This document shows, piece after piece, positions 34,370-41,761 of a stretch of DNA of 42,964 nucleotides. Made by a program: the position numbers and the translations under genes. Under the pieces are notes generated by a model. The model was not told the origin of the DNA, searched no databases, and worked only from the letters and a program-made list of their open reading frames with translations. Position 1 is the first letter of the stretch; each line of letters starts with the position of its first letter. The DNA is from an uncultured Loktanella sp. (lineage in GTDB: Bacteria > Pseudomonadota > Alphaproteobacteria > Rhodobacterales > Rhodobacteraceae), in NCBI GenBank assembly GCA_937132065.1, contig CAKZNT010000051.1, positions 1 through 42,964 of the forward strand, written 5' to 3'.

Positions 34370-34413
34370 TTGCACAACCCGTGCACCGCACGTGCACAGG
34401 GCGTGCACCGATT
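34370..34413. repeat. Four 11-bp phased GTGCAC repeats upstream of tauR
   Basis: TTGCACAACCC, GTGCACCGCAC, GTGCACAGGGC and GTGCACCGATT run head to tail with an 11-bp period. Three carry the palindrome GTGCAC and the first TTGCAC. One helical turn of spacing places all sites on one DNA face. They sit between the amidotransferase stop and the tauR operator and may bind a second regulator. Confidence 0.6.
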
Positions 34414-34424
34414 TAACGGGGTTC

Positions 34425-35156
34425 CTAGACAGAGGCCGCTGCGATCAAGCCGTCAAACAGGTTCTGCTGGCTTGCGTCTTGCGCGGCGGACACCTCTGGA
34501 TGCCACTGCACGGCAAGGCAAAACGGGTGGCTGGCAATTTCAAGCGCCTCAACGATCCCGTCAGGTGCAGTTGCCGCAACCGTCAGCCCCGCAGCCACGG
34601 TATTCACGGCCTGATGATGCCCCGAGTAGGTCTTGACGTGATCGGATTGCATGACGGCAAACACCTTGGAGGAGGTGTCGACGTCAACGGGCTGCACGGT
34701 CCAGCCGCCGTCAGGCCCGCGATGGATGTCGGGGTCTTTCACGTCGGGCAGGTGCATATGCAGATCACCGCCGAGTGCCACATTGAGAAGCTGCATACCG
34801 CGACAGATAAAGAGGGCAGGGATCGTGCCGTCATCAAGCACCGCCTTGATCAGCCCCATCTCTGTGCTGTCGCGTTCTGTCGAAACCTTGAGAAGGTTGG
34901 GATGTGCAAGATTGCCACCGTAAAGCGCGGGGTCAATGTCTGTGCCGCCAGTAAAGACAAAGCCGTCTACCAGCGTCAGCCAGCCGCGCAGGTCGCTTTC
35001 GCCTTGCGGCAAGATCACGGCCATCCCGCCAGCGCGGCGCACGGCGTCGATATACTGCGCAGGCGATGCGTAATATTCGTCATAGAGAAAGTTATCGACG
35101 GCAACGTCATTGCGCCCATAGGAGAGGATGCCAATTACGGGGCGTTTACGGGTCAT
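34425..35156 (-). CDS. Class I glutamine amidotransferase-like hydrolase (PuuD family)
   Basis: A 243-aa gamma-glutamyl-hydrolase-type protein (PF07722-like). The nucleophile is Cys118 in FICRGMQLLNV, with His219 and Glu221 in QWHPEV completing the triad; FVFTGGTDIDPALYGG is the family block. PuuD cleaves gamma-glutamyl-gamma-aminobutyrate. In a taurine locus a gamma-glutamyl-taurine or related gamma-glutamyl-amine substrate is conceivable, but no gamma-glutamyl ligase lies nearby. The start at 35156 is the ATG giving the family opening MTRKRPVIGI. It sits between tpa and tauR, 98 bp before tauR. Confidence 0.85.
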   Translation of the reverse strand: MTRKRPVIGILSYGRNDVAVDNFLYDEYYASPAQYIDAVRRAGGMAVILPQGESDLRGWLTLVDGFVFTGGTDIDPALYGGNLAHPNLLKVSTERDSTEMGLIKAVLDDGTIPALFICRGMQLLNVALGGDLHMHLPDVKDPDIHRGPDGGWTVQPVDVDTSSKVFAVMQSDHVKTYSGHHQAVNTVAAGLTVAATAPDGIVEALEIASHPFCLAVQWHPEVSAAQDASQQNLFDGLIAAASV

Positions 35157-35248
35157 GGCAACGGTCCTTGTTTGCGCGCGTTGGTGCAGCATTGGGTGAT
35201 TTTCATGCGCAGGGCAAGCCTTGGTTTTGCAAGGCTGTCATATGAAAT

Positions 35249-35272
35249 AGGCCCGCCGCATTTGGCAGGCCT
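35249..35272 (-). terminator. Hairpin terminator after tpa
   Basis: On the minus strand AGGCCTGCC (35272-35264) pairs with GGCGGGCCT (35257-35249), one G-T pair, across a six-base loop, followed by ATTTC. It separates tpa from the amidotransferase gene, so these are probably different transcripts. Confidence 0.75.
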
Positions 35273-35297
35273 TTGAAACGTCTCACGGGGCTGTGGC

Positions 35298-36683
35298 TTA
35301 ACCCACGACCTTTTTGATCGCGCGGCCCACGGCCTCGGTCACGTTGTTAAGATCGTCCTTGGTCGCGATAAGTGGCGGAGCGAACAAAAGTGTGTTGTTG
35401 AACCCTGGCAAGGAGCGGTTGGTCATACCAATGATCACCCCTTGTGCCATGCAGTCGCCAACGATCTGCGCAACCATCTTTTCTGGCATCGGCTCTTTGG
35501 TCTTGCGGTCAAGCACCAACTCGGCCCCTGCAAACAGCCCCATGCCGCGCACTTCGCCGATGCAGGCGTGGTCTTCCATCAGCCCGTTCAGGTTCCCCAT
35601 CAGGTGCTCGCCCATGCGGGTCGAGTTGCCGAGCAGGTCTTCTTCCATCAGGATTTTCATGTTCTCGATTGCGGCCGCAGGACCGCCTGTGCAGCCGCCG
35701 AATGTGGAAATGTCGCGGAAGTAGTTCATGTGGCTGCTGTCGTCGGTGAATTTGTCGAACACCTCGTTGGTCGTGACGCAGCACGAGATCGCCGCATAGC
35801 CGGATGCCACCCCTTTTGCCATTGTGACAAAGTCGGGCTTGATGCCGAACTGCTGGTAGCCAAACCACGTGCCCGTGCGCCCGAGACCGCAGACAACCTC
35901 GTCGATGTGCAGCAGGATTTCATACTTTTTGCAGAGCGCCTGCACGCCTTCCCAGTAGCCCGTGGGCGCAAGGATGATGCCGCCGCCTGCGGTGATCGGC
36001 TCGAGGCAGAGCGACCCGATAGTGTCGGCCCCCTCGCGCAGGATCACGTCTTCGATCGCCTTGAGGGAGGCGGCTGTATAGGCCTCGCCTGTGGACCCGT
36101 CTTGACTGCGATATTCAAGGCAGTGCGGGATCGACACGAAGCCCGGCGTATAGGGGCCGTATTGCCCGCTGCGCTCTTCTTGTCCGCCTGCGGAAAGCGT
36201 GGTGATCGTTGTGCCGTGGTAGTCACGATCACGGAACAGGATCTTGTTCTTTTTGCCACCATAGAAGTTGTGGCTGATCTGGCGCACCATTTTGAAGGCT
36301 TTCTCGTTCGCCTCCGAGCCTGAGGACGCGTAATAGACCCGATCAAGGCCCGGCATCTTGTCGATGAGCATTTCGGAGAAGGCCGACATCGGGATTGTGC
36401 CCGCCGTGCCGCCAAAGAAGCACATCTTTGTCAGTTGCTCGGCGACCGCATCCGCGATCCGTTTACGCCCGTAGCCCACGTTGACTGTCCAGACCCCGCC
36501 AGAGACCGCATCAATGTGCTCTTTGCCAGTGATGTCCCAGACCTTGAGGCCTTTCCCTTCGACGATGATCCGTGGGTCAACGCCGTTTGCGTAGGGTTTG
36601 TGCTGGCTCAGGTGATGCCAGACATGGGCGCGGTCAGCTTCGATCACGCCTGCGGGGTCGTTTGTATGCGCGTTGATATCCAT
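35298..36683 (-). CDS. tpa: Taurine--pyruvate aminotransferase
   Basis: Class III PLP aminotransferase that moves the amino group of taurine to pyruvate, giving sulfoacetaldehyde and L-alanine. It is 461 aa from the ATG at 36683, which follows GGAGAC. Motifs: YYASSGSEANEKAFKM (118-132) for PLP phosphate, RDRDYHGTT with the stacking tyrosine, HIDEVVCGLGRTG with Asp261, and FVTMAKGVASGY with the Schiff-base Lys290. The sequence is highly Tpa-like (WTVNVGYGRKRIADAVAEQL). The alanine dehydrogenase that usually recycles alanine is not in the window. Confidence 0.95.
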   Translation of the reverse strand: MDINAHTNDPAGVIEADRAHVWHHLSQHKPYANGVDPRIIVEGKGLKVWDITGKEHIDAVSGGVWTVNVGYGRKRIADAVAEQLTKMCFFGGTAGTIPMSAFSEMLIDKMPGLDRVYYASSGSEANEKAFKMVRQISHNFYGGKKNKILFRDRDYHGTTITTLSAGGQEERSGQYGPYTPGFVSIPHCLEYRSQDGSTGEAYTAASLKAIEDVILREGADTIGSLCLEPITAGGGIILAPTGYWEGVQALCKKYEILLHIDEVVCGLGRTGTWFGYQQFGIKPDFVTMAKGVASGYAAISCCVTTNEVFDKFTDDSSHMNYFRDISTFGGCTGGPAAAIENMKILMEEDLLGNSTRMGEHLMGNLNGLMEDHACIGEVRGMGLFAGAELVLDRKTKEPMPEKMVAQIVGDCMAQGVIIGMTNRSLPGFNNTLLFAPPLIATKDDLNNVTEAVGRAIKKVVG

Positions 36684-37174
36684 GAAAGTCTCCGAGAATA
36701 TAAGTGAAGTGACCGCATCCGAATCCATAGATTTCGAGCAGTCTGTCTATAGACACCTTGCCTACGCTCGCGTGCATTTCAGTAGGGCCAGTTCGTAGGT
36801 ATGCATATATCCAAAATTGCCGAATTCCCCCATGATGCTGCGCTCGCATAGCTCGAAGTTAATTGTTTCTTATAGGAAATTCCCCGATTTGCTGCGATGC
36901 CGCGTTTGGTTTCGTTTCTGATCCGTCCTCTCAAAATTCATTGACGTAGGGTATGCAATTTCATTGAGTTACGGAGGAATTGCCCTGTGCTGTGATGTGG
37001 AGGGCGCGCCACGCTGAACCGCGAATGCTATTCTTTTTGGTGCTCGCACAAGTAGAATTGATAGACTGAGGGCTAACGCTTCGCCGAAATTCATGTTCAG
37101 TTAAGAATTGACGAGACGGGGACCACCTCGTCCGCGAACCAGCCCGAAAACGGGCATTCAACCGGGAGAAGACA
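36684..37174. promoter_or_regulatory. Divergent tpa/tauA control region
   Basis: This 491-bp spacer holds, from the tpa side: the perfect palindrome TGTCTATAGACA (36744-36755); a minus-strand TauR-like box CTGGCCCTAC (36791-36782) with a degenerate copy TTGGATATAT (36814-36805) 23 bp away; and TTTCTTATAGGAAA (36866-36879), a near-palindrome. No clear TauR box is seen close to tauA. In the tauA leader two hairpins occur, GACGAG/CTCGTC (37110-37132) and GCCCG-AAAA-CGGGC (37142-37155), just before GGGAGAAG. No gene is supported here. Confidence 0.6.
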
Positions 37175-38179
37175 ATGAAAATCAAGACAACACTAATGGG
37201 TGCTGCCGCCGCAGTCGCAATGATGACTGGTGCAACCCAAGCTGTTGCTGACAGCCACGAGCTGACAGTTGCGTATTTCCTTGAGTGGCCAATGCCGTTC
37301 GAGTTTGCAAAAGTTAACGGCGAATATGATGCTGCGCTGGGCATGCCAGTGAAGTGGGTTTCGTTTGACACTGGCACGGCGATGTCCGCGGCTATGGCGT
37401 CTGGCGATGTTCAGATTTCTGTGTCCCAAGGTATCCCGCCATTCGTGGTTGCTGCGTCTGCGGGTCAGGACATTCAGGTCATCGACGTGGCGGTTTCTTA
37501 TGCTGACAACGACAACTGTGTTGTGTCTTCGGGCCTCGAGATTGATGCGTCTTCTGCGGCTGAGCTGAACGGCAAGAAGGTTGCGGTTCCACTGGGCACG
37601 GCTGCGCACTATGGCTTCTTGCGCCAGATGGATCACTTTGGTGTGGACCTTGCGTCCCTTGAAGTTGTGGACATGGCCCCTGCGGACGGCGCGGCTGCGC
37701 TTGCGCAATCCCAAGTCGACATGGCTTGTGGCTGGGGCGGCGCGCTGCGTCGTATGAAAGAGCACGGCAACGTATTGCTGACAGGCGCGGAAAAAGAAGC
37801 GCTCGGCATTCTTGTGTTTGATGCGACAACGGCGCCTGCGTCATTTGTTGCTGAAAACCCTGATGTTGTTGCCAAGTTTTTGGCCGTGACCGCCAAGGCA
37901 AACGCCGCTTGGAACGATGGCTCCATGACTGCTGAAATGCTGCCAGTCATCGCAAAGGATGCGGGCATGGACGAAGATGCGACTGCTGAAACAATGGGCA
38001 CATTCGTGTTCCCGTCTGTAGAAGACCAGCTTTCCGCATCTTGGCTTGGCGGCAACGCACAGACCTTTATGAAGGGTGTTGCTGACGTGTTTGTTGCATC
38101 CGAAGCGATCCCGTCTGCAAACGACAGCTATGAAGGCAACGTAAACGTTGGCCCGCTCACAGCTGCTGGCTCTATGTAA
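37175..38179 (+). CDS. tauA: Taurine ABC transporter, periplasmic substrate-binding protein
   Basis: Captures taurine in the periplasm for TauBC. It is 334 aa. A Sec signal peptide spans about 1-25 (KIKTTLMGAAAAVAMMTGATQAVA, then DSHELTVAYF). The mature protein shows the SsuA/TauA pattern: YFLEWPMPFEFAK, GMPVKWVSFDTGTAMSAAMASGDVQISVSQGIPPF, and NGKKVAVPLGTAAHYGFLRQM. GGGAGAAG precedes the start. A very strong hairpin after the gene probably limits transcription into tauBC so that the binding protein is made in excess. Confidence 0.95.
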   Translation: MKIKTTLMGAAAAVAMMTGATQAVADSHELTVAYFLEWPMPFEFAKVNGEYDAALGMPVKWVSFDTGTAMSAAMASGDVQISVSQGIPPFVVAASAGQDIQVIDVAVSYADNDNCVVSSGLEIDASSAAELNGKKVAVPLGTAAHYGFLRQMDHFGVDLASLEVVDMAPADGAAALAQSQVDMACGWGGALRRMKEHGNVLLTGAEKEALGILVFDATTAPASFVAENPDVVAKFLAVTAKANAAWNDGSMTAEMLPVIAKDAGMDEDATAETMGTFVFPSVEDQLSASWLGGNAQTFMKGVADVFVASEAIPSANDSYEGNVNVGPLTAAGSM

Positions 38180-38192
38180 TCGACCGATTGCA

Positions 38193-38220
38193 GCGGCGCG
38201 GGAGTTTCCTCTCGCGCCGC
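38193..38220 (+). terminator. Strong tauA-tauB intergenic hairpin (attenuator / mRNA stabiliser)
   Basis: GCGGCGCGGGAG (38193-38204) pairs with CTCTCGCGCCGC (38209-38220), 12 pairs with one G-T, around TTTC. No T run follows, so it more probably protects the tauA mRNA 3' end or causes partial termination than ends transcription completely. Confidence 0.7.
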
Positions 38221-38279
38221 ACCACAATTTCCTTGAGAATTTTACGCGCACCACAAGCCGCACCCGTGCTAGGCTACGG

Positions 38280-38300
38280 TATAATTTTCTGGAAAATTAT
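38280..38300 (+). promoter_or_regulatory. 20-bp perfect palindrome over a consensus -10 box before tauB
   Basis: ATAATTTTC (38281-38289) and GAAAATTAT (38292-38300) flank TG. TATAAT at 38280-38285 matches the sigma-70 -10 consensus, although no good -35 is seen 17 bp upstream. A degenerate copy, ATTTCCTTGAGAAT, lies at 38227-38240. The palindrome ends 11 bp before the tauB ATG, so a bound protein would block a tauBC-specific promoter. Confidence 0.55.
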
Positions 38301-38311
38301 GGGGTAGGGAC

Positions 38312-39112
38312 ATGTCAGGACTACAAATAGAAAAACTCTCAATGCGCTTTGACCTGCCAAACGGATCATCCGTGCAGGCGCTCAAGGACGTGTCGATTGA
38401 CTTGAAAGCGGGTGAACTGCTTTCGGTGCTTGGCCCGTCAGGCTGCGGCAAGACAACGCTTTTGAACATTGTTGCGGGCTTTATGGCGCCGACATCGGGC
38501 GAGATCATTTTGAACGAAAAGCGCGTATATGGCCCCGGTCCAGAGCGCGGCATGGTGTTCCAGCAAGGCGCATTGTTCGAATGGATGTCAGTGCGCGAGA
38601 ATGTCGGATTTGGCCCCAAGATGAAGGGCATGGCCGAAAAGCCCAAGCGCGAGATCGTGGATCATCTGCTTGATGTTGTTGGCCTGCAAGAGTTCAAGGA
38701 AAAGGCGGTTTACGAGCTGTCGGGTGGCATGCAGCAGCGCGTGGCACTGGCCCGCTGTCTGGCAAACGAACCTGACGTGATCCTGATGGACGAACCGCTT
38801 GGCGCGCTTGATGCGCTGACCCGCGAAAAGATGCAAGGTCTGGTTCTGAAGCTCTGGAAAGAGACTGGCAAGACGATCATTCTGATCACCCACTCGGTTG
38901 AAGAAGCCCTTTTGCTGGGAGAGCGCCTGATTGTTATGGCCCCGCGTCCGGGCCGTATTCACAAGGAATACAACCTGCCGTTTGCCGAAATGGGCGTTGG
39001 CCAAGACCTGCGTGAAGTGAAAAAGCACCCTGATTTTGCGACAACCCGTGAAGAGATTTTGTCGATGATCTGGGACATGGAAGAAGAGATCATGGGAGGA
39101 GCAAGCGCATGA
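38312..39112 (+). CDS. tauB: Taurine ABC transporter ATP-binding protein
   Basis: ATPase of the taurine importer, 266 aa. Walker A is GPSGCGKTT (about 44-52), the Q loop lies in MVFQQGALFEWM, the signature is LSGGMQQRVALARCL, Walker B is VILMDEPLGALD, and the switch histidine is in ITHSVEEALLLGERL. It belongs to the nitrate/sulfonate/taurine (SsuB/TauB) class. GGGGTAGGGAC precedes the start. Its TGA overlaps the tauC ATG (ATGA). Confidence 0.95.
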   Translation: MSGLQIEKLSMRFDLPNGSSVQALKDVSIDLKAGELLSVLGPSGCGKTTLLNIVAGFMAPTSGEIILNEKRVYGPGPERGMVFQQGALFEWMSVRENVGFGPKMKGMAEKPKREIVDHLLDVVGLQEFKEKAVYELSGGMQQRVALARCLANEPDVILMDEPLGALDALTREKMQGLVLKLWKETGKTIILITHSVEEALLLGERLIVMAPRPGRIHKEYNLPFAEMGVGQDLREVKKHPDFATTREEILSMIWDMEEEIMGGASA

Positions 39113-40443
39113 GTGTGATTGGTGAACTCTGGGGCGAGCTGGTTGCCGTCCTTGCCACGATTGTAGGCGCAGTGCCCTATATCGTCGGCTACATCCTGCT
39201 GATCCTTGCCACGATGTTCGTGTGGTCATTCGTCAAGCGGCTGCTGACTCCGAAACATGACTATGGCTCGCTTAAGACGGTGACGTTTGGCGACGAAAGC
39301 GCCGTGACCTCTAACACGGCGGCATCGGTGATTTCGATCGTGCTGATCTTTGTGCTTTGGGCCGCTTTTACAGGGTCGAAGTTGCTTCCCGGCTTTATGC
39401 ATGCGCCTGGTCCGTTTGAGGGCGAAGGCTCGTTTACGTATACCTCGACGGCGGCTGACGGATCGACCGACGATGCGGTTGTCTCGGTGCTGGTCCACCC
39501 AGTTGGCGAGGATGTTACCGATCCTGTCGTGGAACCGGGTGACGGGTTCGCCAAGAACGATAGCATGACGATTGGTTCATATCGCTCTGCCCTTTTGCGT
39601 GTTGGTGACAATGATGATCAGACCCGCGACGATGGCGCGGTCATTACCGCGATCAACGGCAAACCGATTGTTGCAGGCAAGAGTGTGCCCGTCGCCTTTG
39701 GTCAGGTTTCGATGACCCCTAAAGGCACGCTGAATGTGCAGCCCTCGTCCGGTTGGCAGATGGAGCCGATCTGGCTCCCTTCACCAGAGGCCGTCTGGAA
39801 GCGCTTGGGCGAAATCGCGACCGAGGGTTACCGTAACTCAACGCTTGCAGAGCACCTCGGTTTCTCGCTGTTCCGCGTTATTGTCGGTTTTGCGCTTGGT
39901 GCGATTGTGGGCATTCCGCTGGGGTATGCGATGGGCCTTTCGGATTGGTTCCGCGGCTGGTTTGATCCGATTGTCGAGTTCATGCGCCCTGTGCCGCCGC
40001 TTGCTTTGATCCCGTTGGTGATCATCTGGGCGGGCATCGGCGAGGTCGGGAAGATCATTTTGCTGTTCCTTGCAGCCCTGTGGATTATGGCCATCGCCGC
40101 CCGTTCGGGTGTGTCCGGTGTCCGTATTTCCAAGGTCCACGCCGCCTATTCGCTGGGTGCGTCCAAGTGGCAGATCATGCGTTACGTCATCATTCCCAAC
40201 TCCTTGCCCGAGATTTTCACGGGTGCGCGTGTTGCGATGGGCGTCTGCTGGGGCACGGTTGTTGCGGCCGAATTGGTCGCCGCCGAGAAGGGTGCGGGTA
40301 TGATGATCATGGTCGCCTCCAAGTTCCAGTCGACCGACATCGTGTTGATGGGGATCATTCTGATCGGGATCATCGGCTTTAGCATTGATATGCTGATGCG
40401 CTGGGTCGAGCGGATTCTGGTCCCTTGGAAGGGCAAGGGCTAA
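39109..40443 (+). CDS. tauC: Taurine ABC transporter permease with large extracytoplasmic insertion
   Basis: Inner-membrane permease, 444 aa against about 275 for E. coli TauC. An extra N-terminal helix (about 17-41) and cytoplasmic stretch precede the usual first helix (about 72-90). Then some 130 residues rich in Asp/Gly/Ser/Thr (95-220) intervene before the family landmark LPSPEAVWKRLGEI (223-236). The rest is standard: helices from 250 onward and the EAA loop VHAAYSLGASKWQIMRYVIIPNSLPEI. The insertion should face the periplasm and may contact TauA. Confidence 0.92.
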   Translation: MSVIGELWGELVAVLATIVGAVPYIVGYILLILATMFVWSFVKRLLTPKHDYGSLKTVTFGDESAVTSNTAASVISIVLIFVLWAAFTGSKLLPGFMHAPGPFEGEGSFTYTSTAADGSTDDAVVSVLVHPVGEDVTDPVVEPGDGFAKNDSMTIGSYRSALLRVGDNDDQTRDDGAVITAINGKPIVAGKSVPVAFGQVSMTPKGTLNVQPSSGWQMEPIWLPSPEAVWKRLGEIATEGYRNSTLAEHLGFSLFRVIVGFALGAIVGIPLGYAMGLSDWFRGWFDPIVEFMRPVPPLALIPLVIIWAGIGEVGKIILLFLAALWIMAIAARSGVSGVRISKVHAAYSLGASKWQIMRYVIIPNSLPEIFTGARVAMGVCWGTVVAAELVAAEKGAGMMIMVASKFQSTDIVLMGIILIGIIGFSIDMLMRWVERILVPWKGKG

Positions 40444-40467
40444 GCCCGACCTGACAAGATTTACAAA

Positions 40468-40491
40468 GGGCGCGGGTGACCGCGCCCTTTT
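40468..40491 (+). terminator. Rho-independent terminator of tauABC
   Basis: GGGCGCGG (40468-40475) pairs perfectly with CCGCGCCC (40480-40487) around GTGA, followed by four T residues and flanked by an A run. It lies 24 bp after the tauC stop. Confidence 0.92.
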
Positions 40492-40530
40492 GCGTTGCAC
40501 CCTTCGGGCGCGCTGACTATCACTCTCCTT

Positions 40531-41043
40531 ATGAGTGAGTTGTCTGATCTGGCCCTTTTGGGTTTTGCCGCTTTGGCGCTGTTTTCCATCTATATTTTGC
40601 GTGTGCTTTGGGGGTGGCTGGCGGCGCTTGCCAAGCCGAAGCCCGCGCAGAATGCTGTCATCGTTGACGGCTCCAATGTGATGTTTTGGGGCGGTGATCC
40701 GTCGCCTGTTGTCCTGACCCGTGTGATTGAGTCATTGCGCGACAAGGGGTTTACCCCTTACGTGATTTTCGACGCGAATGTCGGCTACAAGTTGCAGGAT
40801 CGCTATATGGATGATGCCGCAATGGCCCGTCTTTTGGCTCTGCCCGCAAAGCAGGTTTATGTTGTGCCCAAGGGGGTGATTGCGGATGAGCATGTCCTTG
40901 AGGTCGCCAGCGAGCGCGGTTTGCGCGTTGTCAGTAACGACCGGTTTCGCGATTGGAAAGTGCGCTATCCGATCGTCGCCGAGAAGGGCCGTATCCTGCG
41001 TGGAACATGTAAAGGAGGAGGCGTGCAATGGCAGTCGCTTTAG
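40531..41043 (+). CDS. Membrane-anchored NYN-domain (Zc3h12a-like) ribonuclease
   Basis: A 170-aa protein with one N-terminal helix (about 7-30, LLGFAALALFSIYILRVLWGW) and a PIN-like NYN nuclease domain. Acidic active-site motifs match the Regnase/Zc3h12a class: VIVDGSNVMFW near 54, YVIFDANVGYK near 84 and VVSNDRFRDW near 140. RNA cleavage at the inner membrane is inferred; the target is unknown. The ribosome binding site is weak. The last 16 bp overlap cutC in another frame, so the two are probably coupled. Confidence 0.8.
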   Translation: MSELSDLALLGFAALALFSIYILRVLWGWLAALAKPKPAQNAVIVDGSNVMFWGGDPSPVVLTRVIESLRDKGFTPYVIFDANVGYKLQDRYMDDAAMARLLALPAKQVYVVPKGVIADEHVLEVASERGLRVVSNDRFRDWKVRYPIVAEKGRILRGTCKGGGVQWQSL

Positions 41044-41732
41044 AGGTTTGCGTTGATACGATTGACGGTGTCGCTGCGGCGCAGGCGGGTGGCGCTGCCC
41101 GTGTCGAGTTATGCGCGGCGCTATCAGAGGGTGGCTTGACCCCGTCGATGGGATTGATGGCCGAGGCTGCGAAATTTGATGTGCCGTGCTATGCGATGAT
41201 CCGCCCGCGTGCGGGGCTGTTTGCGTTCTCGGACGCCGAGGTTGCGGTGATGCTGGCTGATGCGCGCGCGGCGAAGGCTGCGGGGCTGGCGGGCTTGGCA
41301 ATCGGGGTGCAGGATGGCGCGGGCGGGCTTGACCCTGCGGGCTTGCGCGCCTTGGTGGCCGTTGGGCTGCCTTGCACATTGCACCGCGTGATTGACGTAG
41401 TGCCCGACTGGCGCGCCGCGATTGATATCGCCGTGGAGGTCGGGATCGAGCGGGTGCTGACGTCTGGCGGCGCGGCCCGCGCGATGGACGGCGCGGGGCA
41501 GCTGCGCGAGATGGTGGGCTATGCTGCGGGGCGCATTTCGGTGATGGCCGGATCAGGGGTGACGGCTGGCAATGTCGCGGAATTGGTGCGGCTGACAGGT
41601 GTCGGCGAGGTCCATGCGAGTTGCGCCGTGGTGGCGCAAGGGGACGCGGCGTTTAGTAACTTTGATCCTGTGGGGGGGCGGAAGGTGACGGATGTTGGGG
41701 TTGTGCGGGGGGTGGTTGAGGCTTTGGGTTAG
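41028..41732 (+). CDS. cutC: CutC-family protein
   Basis: A TIM-barrel protein, 234 aa, of the CutC family named for copper homeostasis in E. coli, although that role has been questioned. Family blocks are LEVCVDTIDGVAAAQAGGAARVELC, a DGGLTPS-like SEGGLTPSMGL, MIRPRAG, LHRVIDV and VLTSGGAARAMDG, SVMAGSGV and EVHAS. AAAGGAGGAGG upstream is a strong ribosome binding site inside the NYN gene. Very GC-rich towards its end, in contrast to the following gene. Confidence 0.9.
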   Translation: MAVALEVCVDTIDGVAAAQAGGAARVELCAALSEGGLTPSMGLMAEAAKFDVPCYAMIRPRAGLFAFSDAEVAVMLADARAAKAAGLAGLAIGVQDGAGGLDPAGLRALVAVGLPCTLHRVIDVVPDWRAAIDIAVEVGIERVLTSGGAARAMDGAGQLREMVGYAAGRISVMAGSGVTAGNVAELVRLTGVGEVHASCAVVAQGDAAFSNFDPVGGRKVTDVGVVRGVVEALG

Positions 41733-41761
41733 TTGCTAAATTTTAAGATAGGATATTTAGA

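Noticed and set aside
34370..34413. CRISPR-like array
   Set aside because: The units are 11 bp with no distinct spacers and no cas genes; better described as phased protein-binding repeats.
36832..36918. 28-codon ORF in the tpa/tauA spacer
   Set aside because: No ribosome binding site and no sensible protein features.
37193..37765. 190-aa leftward ORF opposite tauA
   Set aside because: It is antisense to a well-supported gene and has no recognisable domain.
38193..38220. Full terminator ending tauA transcription
   Set aside because: The stem is very strong but no T run follows, so complete rho-independent termination is not supported; listed as attenuator/stabiliser instead.
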